DNA from: Verrucomicrobiaceae bacterium
Lineage (GTDB): Bacteria; Verrucomicrobiota; Verrucomicrobiia; Verrucomicrobiales; Verrucomicrobiaceae
Length of the DNA stretch: 37,777 bases
Direction: 5' to 3'
Assembly: GCA_029865835.1 (NCBI GenBank)
Contig: JARXAL010000028.1
Span: 1 to 37,777 of the forward strand
Shown: piece by piece, positions 33,904-37,777 of the stretch
Layout of the letters: each line of letters starts with the position of its first letter
Numbering within the stretch: the stretch's first letter is position 1
The notes under the pieces: model-generated
What the model was told of the DNA's origin: nothing
Database searches by the model: none
Seen by the model: only the letters and a program-made list of their open reading frames with translations
Made by a program: the position numbers and the translations under genes

Positions 33904-34725
33904 CTATGCCTTTTTACGAGCCACGACCCAGACGCTCTGGGTGGTGAAGTCGGATTCGGAGAGGTCAGGATGCCGTTTCCGCACCGCATCCGTGAGTCTT
34001 CCGGCGCCCTGATCCGGGGTGGAGAGCGTTGGTTTCCAGGCTTCGATTTCGAACTGTTTTTCCGTCAAGGCGCGCACTTCGGACAAGCGAAAGCGGTTCA
34101 ATTTGGTCATGACGTAGCTGTCAGCGGGGAACTCGCCTTCCAGGTGCGCCCAATCGAAGTAGCGGGTCTGCTCCGGGTTTTGGGGCTGGATTTTGTCGAT
34201 GGTTTTCGGGGCTTGGTGGTGGCCGTTCCAGGAGAACCAGTTGTGATGGCTGAACACCATGCGTCCTCCCGGCCGGAGGAGGCGATGGACGGACGCAAAG
34301 ACCGCTTCCAACTGGACGAGGTGCTCGCTGGCGTTGTGGAGGGTGGCCAGATCGAACTCCCGTTTGCCCTCCAGATCGTTCGACAAGCCGCGGATCATTT
34401 CAAACCGGCTCATGCGGGCCATGAGTGCTTCCGGGGTCCAGCCGCAGTCGATGCGCTTGCCGTTGTGAAGGTCCTTCATGATGGAGGAACGGGGCTTCAC
34501 TTCGGGGTCGACGCCGACGTAGGAGTTGGCGCCTTCTGCCAGGAAGCCCACCCCGTGAAGGCCCATGCCGCAACCGACATCAATGACGTCGGCACCTTTG
34601 GCGTAGCGGGCCAGGGAGCGTGACCAGCGCAGGTAGCCCATGGCCAGGGCCTGCTTGAGGGCGTCGGGCGGGATTTCGCGCACTCGTGCCCAATTGAAGC
34701 CATTTGCCGCCCAAATCATGGGCAA
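33904..34725 (-). CDS. Class I SAM-dependent methyltransferase
   Basis: 273 residues if TTG 34725 is the start; ATG 34719 begins two codons later. Motif I is 'VIDVGCGMGLHGVGFL' near 47-62, motif II 'YVGVDPEV' near 68-75, then 'FDLATLHNASEHLVQLEAVFASVHRLLRPGGRMVF' as the motif post-II to III zone (two adjacent parts). It is like UbiE/Methyltransf_11 proteins acting on a small or lipid-linked substrate. The frame remains open upstream to a stop near 34797 and those residues ('RDRKLLNQWPLYYWRRL') look protein-like, so the real start may lie farther upstream at a non-ATG codon. It precedes secG and diverges from the FPMYS gene. Substrate unknown. Confidence 0.82.
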   Translation of the reverse strand: MPMIWAANGFNWARVREIPPDALKQALAMGYLRWSRSLARYAKGADVIDVGCGMGLHGVGFLAEGANSYVGVDPEVKPRSSIMKDLHNGKRIDCGWTPEALMARMSRFEMIRGLSNDLEGKREFDLATLHNASEHLVQLEAVFASVHRLLRPGGRMVFSHHNWFSWNGHHQAPKTIDKIQPQNPEQTRYFDWAHLEGEFPADSYVMTKLNRFRLSEVRALTEKQFEIEAWKPTLSTPDQGAGRLTDAVRKRHPDLSESDFTTQSVWVVARKKA

Positions 34726-34897
34726 TCGCCGCCAGTAGTAGAGCGGCCATTGATTCAGCAGTTTGCGATCTCGTTTGATGGAACGATGCTTCCTTCAGGC
34801 TGAGTCGGTGTCAAACGAACCTCTCAGATTTTGCGCAAGTGTTTGCCAATGCAAAGGCGGGCTTGCAAAGGGCAGGCAGAAGGGCTCGGTATGCCAA

Positions 34898-35380
34898 ATG
34901 GACGCGACTCCACGCCAACCTTTGATGACCCTGTGGTCCCGGATTCCGTTCCGGGCGATGCTGGTCTTGGTGCTGGCGCTGTATTTGATTCGCGAGCAGT
35001 TTCCGTTTTCGAATTTCCCGATGTATTCCAACATCAGTGAGGAGGCGGATGTGACTTTCGTGACGGATCAGAATGACAAGCCGATTGCGATGAAGGCGCT
35101 GTTCAAGACGAGCTCGGGGACCTCCAAGAAGATGTACAAGAAGGAGCTTGGCAGCATCACGAGCCAAACGGGAAGGGACTCGGAACAAGCCACGGCTGAG
35201 GAGCGAGCCCAGGCTGGCAAGGCGGTGCTGGACATGCTGTTGCCGCGTCTGATTTCAAAAGCGGTCCCGCCTGGAACCACGGCGTTGCGCTTCCAGGTCC
35301 GGACCTTCCGTGCGGGCGTGAGTCCTGAGGGAGGAGAGCCACCTGAAAAACTGGCTGAGTCGACGCTTCCACCTTTATGA
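34898..35380 (+). CDS. Single-span membrane protein with FPMYS motif, partner of the HTTM-like gene
   Basis: 160 residues from ATG 34898; the frame extends upstream to 34763 but the added residues look non-coding. A hydrophobic helix at about 18-35 ('FRAMLVLVLALYLIREQ') is directly followed by 'FPFSNFPMYSNI', then a hydrophilic domain (45-160) with Lys/Thr-rich and acidic stretches. Short proteins with a '.PFS.FPMYS' motif after a membrane helix commonly sit beside HTTM/gamma-carboxylase-like genes, as here; the next gene overlaps by ATGA (35377-35380). Probably a subunit or accessory of that membrane protein, with its soluble part outside the membrane. Molecular function unknown. Confidence 0.75.
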   Translation: MDATPRQPLMTLWSRIPFRAMLVLVLALYLIREQFPFSNFPMYSNISEEADVTFVTDQNDKPIAMKALFKTSSGTSKKMYKKELGSITSQTGRDSEQATAEERAQAGKAVLDMLLPRLISKAVPPGTTALRFQVRTFRAGVSPEGGEPPEKLAESTLPPL

Positions 35381-36276
35381 CAGGTCCTTCCTCCGCATCG
35401 AAATGGTGGCAGCCCCGGCCTTTGGAGTGGGGGCCGTTCGAGATGTTCGTGATGCGGGCTGCTTTTGCGGTGCTGGCGTTTGTGAACATCAAGTGGGAGA
35501 CGGCGCCGTATACGGAGCAGAAGTTCCCCAATGGCATCGCCCGGTTTGTGGATCTGACCTGGCTGGGGCATCATCCTCCTGGTGATCTCACCCAGTATGG
35601 AGTGATGGCTTTTCTGGTGTTTTATGTGATTGGGTTGTTTCCGGCGCTGGGCCTGCTGCCGACGGCGTTTTTTGCGACGGTGATTGGCACGTTGTTGAAT
35701 TCCCAGGGGGCGATCAATCACAGTTGGCAGATGGTGACGATGATGGGGCTGGCGCAAGTGGCGGTTTATGCGTGGCCACGGCGGACGGACATGGGGCGGA
35801 ACTGGACAGTGCTGGCCCGCCCTGATCTCCAGCGGCACCGGCAGGCTGTGTTCGCGGTTTTGACGGTCATCGCGGCGAGCTACGTGGTTTGCGGCGTGGT
35901 CAAGGTGGTGAACTCGGACGGGCTCTGGATTCAGAAGGCGCCGCTGCTGGCGGTGCAGCTTTTGAAGACGCATTACTCGCATTTTTATGACACGCTTGAG
36001 CTGCCACCGCAGTGGTTGCAAGACATCACCGCGTTTCTGCTGGAGTATCCTTGGATCGCACGATTCGTTTTTGGAGCGGGGCTGGTCATTGAGTTGCTGG
36101 GCTTTGTCATTTTGATCAGTCGCCGCTGGGCATTCGTCGGCGGGGTGGCGATCATTGCCCTGCACCTGAGCATCAGCCGCCTGATGAACCTTAACTTTGA
36201 GGCGCACATGTTTGCGGTGCTTATTTACTGCGTGAACCTGCCCGGGCTACGGAAGATGGTGAGAGGCGAGGCGTGA
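35377..36276 (+). CDS. HTTM / vitamin-K-carboxylase-like polytopic membrane protein
   Basis: 299 residues with about seven hydrophobic helices, starting 'WGPFEMFVMRAAFAVLAFVN' near 18-37, then 'VMAFLVFYVIGLFPALGLLP', 'QMVTMMGLAQVAVYAWP', 'AVFAVLTVIAASYVVCGVVKVVNS', 'FVFGAGLVIELLGFVILIS' and a last 'VAIIALHLSISRLMNLNFEAHMFAVLIYCVN' stretch. The 'NHSWQ' and 'HLSISRLMNLNF' spots and overall order resemble the HTTM domain (DCC/DoxX/carboxylase-like superfamily) used by gamma-glutamyl carboxylases. The large soluble domain of true carboxylases is missing. Translation is coupled to the preceding FPMYS gene. Ends three bases before the stop of the convergent PHP gene. Assignment to HTTM is by pattern, so moderate. 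Confidence 0.7.
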   Translation: MTGPSSASKWWQPRPLEWGPFEMFVMRAAFAVLAFVNIKWETAPYTEQKFPNGIARFVDLTWLGHHPPGDLTQYGVMAFLVFYVIGLFPALGLLPTAFFATVIGTLLNSQGAINHSWQMVTMMGLAQVAVYAWPRRTDMGRNWTVLARPDLQRHRQAVFAVLTVIAASYVVCGVVKVVNSDGLWIQKAPLLAVQLLKTHYSHFYDTLELPPQWLQDITAFLLEYPWIARFVFGAGLVIELLGFVILISRRWAFVGGVAIIALHLSISRLMNLNFEAHMFAVLIYCVNLPGLRKMVRGEA

Positions 36277-36279
36277 CGT

Positions 36280-37554
36280 TCACTGCCAACTGACGGGTTG
36301 GGTCCAGGCTTTGGCTTTTTGGGTGGGTTCGAGGGGGTTTTTGGGGGCTTGGCTGGAGGTGATGAGGGCGCGGACGTAGAGTTCGTCTCCGGTGAGGGTG
36401 TAGCTGGGGGTGAGGGAGTCGCTGGTGGCGAGGATGGCGCCGACGTCTTTGGAGTAGCGGAGGCGGTAGGGGACGTTGTCGCCCTCCGGGGTGGGGACTT
36501 TTTCGACGGCGCGGTCGTAGCCTTTGCGGGTGCCGATAAATTGCGTGGTGTAGGTGACGCCGGGTTCGGGGGCAATGGTGATTTGGAGGGTTTTGGAGGC
36601 TTTGTCGAAGCGGACGTCATTCAAGGTGACGCCGCTGGAGGCGTAGAAGTCGCCACGTTGCATGGCCTCGACGATGGCGGCGGGTTCGAGTTTTTCGGCG
36701 CGGACCATGACCCAACCGCGGCCGGGTGAGGCATCGGCACCGTGGTAGTTGTGGGCGTCGTCGGTGCCCATGCCGAAGAGGGGGGCGGCTTTCAGTTCGG
36801 CGACGCGGATGGTGTTGGCGACGTCCCAGAGGCGATCCATGGAGGATTCGGCGCGGTCGGGGTGGCCGTCGTTGTAGACGATGGGGTGGCCGTTGTAGAC
36901 CTCGAAGAATTTGTCTTCGACGACGTGGGCGAGGTCTTCGGCGGTGAGGGCCCAGCGGAAGTTGGGGTGATTCAGGTGGGCCATGACGGGGCGGCCATGC
37001 TTGAGGGCGTGCTCGGCGATGGCCTGCATGTTGGCGCGCAGGACTTCGCGGACGGTGGCGAGGTCTTTGATGGGCTGAATGGCCTCGGCCACGTTGATGG
37101 CATTGATGTGAATCGGCACTTTTTGCATGCCGGCGGAGACTTCCTCGGACTCAATGAGGAGGAACTGACCGGGTTTTTCGAACATGGGTCGGAACTCTTC
37201 GAAGGTGCGGAGCTTGACTTCGGGTTTGCCGTCGGGGCTGGTGCGCATTTGGACCCAGTCGGGGCCGAAGCGGTCGCGGTATTTGTCCATGACCTTGCGG
37301 CCGATGCTTTTGCGTTTGTTTTCGACGGCTTCTTCGGTGAGCCAGCGCTCACCTCTGGCGAGGGTGTTGTGATCGGAGAGACAGAGGAATTGGTAGCCGT
37401 TTTTGACATACCAGTCGGTGATCATTTCGGGGAAGTCATCGCCATCACTCCAGAGGGAGTGGGTGTGGGTGTTGCCTTTGAACCACTGGGGTTCAGCGGC
37501 GCTGGCTAGGGAGGCGAGGCAAACGAGGGCGAGGGACAGGCGGCAAGAGGACAT
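36280..37554 (-). CDS. Secreted PHP-domain metal-dependent phosphoesterase
   Basis: 424 residues from ATG 37554, chosen because it begins a signal peptide (MSSCRLSLALVCLASLASAA). The mature end opens with 'WFKGNTHTHSLWSDGD', where His30, His32 and Asp37 form the PHP HxH metal site; 'LCLSDHNTL' gives Asp61-His62; 'PVMAHLNHPNF' near 205-215 and 'LFGMGTDDAHNYHG' near 273-286 supply the remaining ligands. PHP proteins use two or three metals to hydrolyse phosphoesters. The export signal separates this from DNA-polymerase or HisK types, and a sugar-phosphate or phosphonate substrate in the periplasm is plausible but unproven. The C-terminal 90 residues form a beta-rich extension. Confidence 0.88.
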   Translation of the reverse strand: MSSCRLSLALVCLASLASAAEPQWFKGNTHTHSLWSDGDDFPEMITDWYVKNGYQFLCLSDHNTLARGERWLTEEAVENKRKSIGRKVMDKYRDRFGPDWVQMRTSPDGKPEVKLRTFEEFRPMFEKPGQFLLIESEEVSAGMQKVPIHINAINVAEAIQPIKDLATVREVLRANMQAIAEHALKHGRPVMAHLNHPNFRWALTAEDLAHVVEDKFFEVYNGHPIVYNDGHPDRAESSMDRLWDVANTIRVAELKAAPLFGMGTDDAHNYHGADASPGRGWVMVRAEKLEPAAIVEAMQRGDFYASSGVTLNDVRFDKASKTLQITIAPEPGVTYTTQFIGTRKGYDRAVEKVPTPEGDNVPYRLRYSKDVGAILATSDSLTPSYTLTGDELYVRALITSSQAPKNPLEPTQKAKAWTQPVSWQ

Positions 37555-37639
37555 GGGAGCAGGGAGAGGCTGCCCCATGATACGAGGGATGGCCAACGGA
37601 CCTTGCCCGCGGTCTCGAAAAGGAGCCTGGAGAGTCGAG

Positions 37640-37777
37640 TTAGCGGAAGCTTTTGGCGAAGTCGTCGGCGCTGGCTTTGGCTTTGACGACGGTTTTTTTG
37701 AAGGTGCTGGCTTCGCCTTTTTCGATGAGGACGCGCTCGTATTCGGCGGCGGACATGGGCAGTTCGATGGTGGCGTC
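37640..37777 (-). CDS. C-terminal end of an unidentified protein (5' part outside window)
   Basis: The last 45 codons of a minus-strand gene enter the window and end in TAA at 37640-37642. The visible end is helical and Lys/Ala/Glu-rich ('SAAEYERVLIEKGEAS', 'TVVKAKASADDFAKSFR') with C-ending codons like the adjacent PHP gene. I do not recognise the family. It lies 85 bases upstream of the PHP gene in the same direction. Confidence 0.6.
   Translation of the reverse strand, partial: DATIELPMSAAEYERVLIEKGEASTFKKTVVKAKASADDFAKSFR

Noticed and set aside
36742-37509. Plus-strand frame of 255 codons, Val/Gly/Asp-rich
   Set aside because: Antisense of the PHP gene with signal peptide and metal site.

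Overview
The window looks like chromosomal DNA of a member of the Verrucomicrobiota, most likely a Verrucomicrobiales relative such as Prosthecobacter. This is inferred from gene content: a Sec-exported formylglycine sulfatase, secreted SGNH, CE6, SMP-30, PHP and beta-helix proteins, DUF1802 and DUF2452 proteins, and a small ATE-family transferase. Ribosomal and tRNA genes are absent, so the assignment rests on protein families alone. The DNA is GC-rich. Shine-Dalgarno sequences are mostly weak or missing, so several starts were chosen from signal peptides or conserved N-termini.

Layout: 1-2259 carries the 3' end of a TonB-dependent receptor and a YaeQ protein. 2310-7381 runs on the plus strand with a secreted beta-helix protein, an ATE-like transferase, rfbA and rsmE. 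7382-12360 is a minus-strand run in the order DUF2452, avtA, MidA-type methyltransferase, hisF, sulfatase, with the first three overlapping. 12507-15931 holds two convergent secreted proteins, a CE6 esterase and a large propeller-like protein. 16093-18503 is a coupled uup-rnhA pair. 18606-20075 is rpsB-tsf on the minus strand, ending in a very clear terminator. 20334-24665 holds DUF1802, a membrane-anchored tandem pseudokinase and bioA. 24743-26824 is recG. 26934-28722 is a secreted esterase/SMP-30 pair. 28823-30622 is an M3 oligopeptidase. 30633-34725 is a minus-strand series: methyltransferase, secG with a long Ala/Pro tail, an EamA transporter and a double-domain SGNH hydrolase. 34898-36276 is a coupled pair of membrane-protein genes (FPMYS protein plus HTTM-like protein). 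36280-37777 holds a secreted PHP-domain protein and the end of an unknown gene.

The mix is housekeeping genes (rpsB, tsf, secG, recG, rnhA, uup, rsmE, hisF, avtA, bioA) interleaved with exported hydrolases that probably act on sulfated or acetylated polysaccharides. I see no prophage, insertion sequence, CRISPR array, tRNA or rRNA, and no classical defence island. No gene-free stretch exceeds 300 bases; the longest is the 258-base rpsB leader (20076-20333). The least familiar items are the tandem pseudokinase, the FPMYS/HTTM pair, the SecG tail, the cysteine-poor ATE homologue and two heptameric tandem-repeat arrays.
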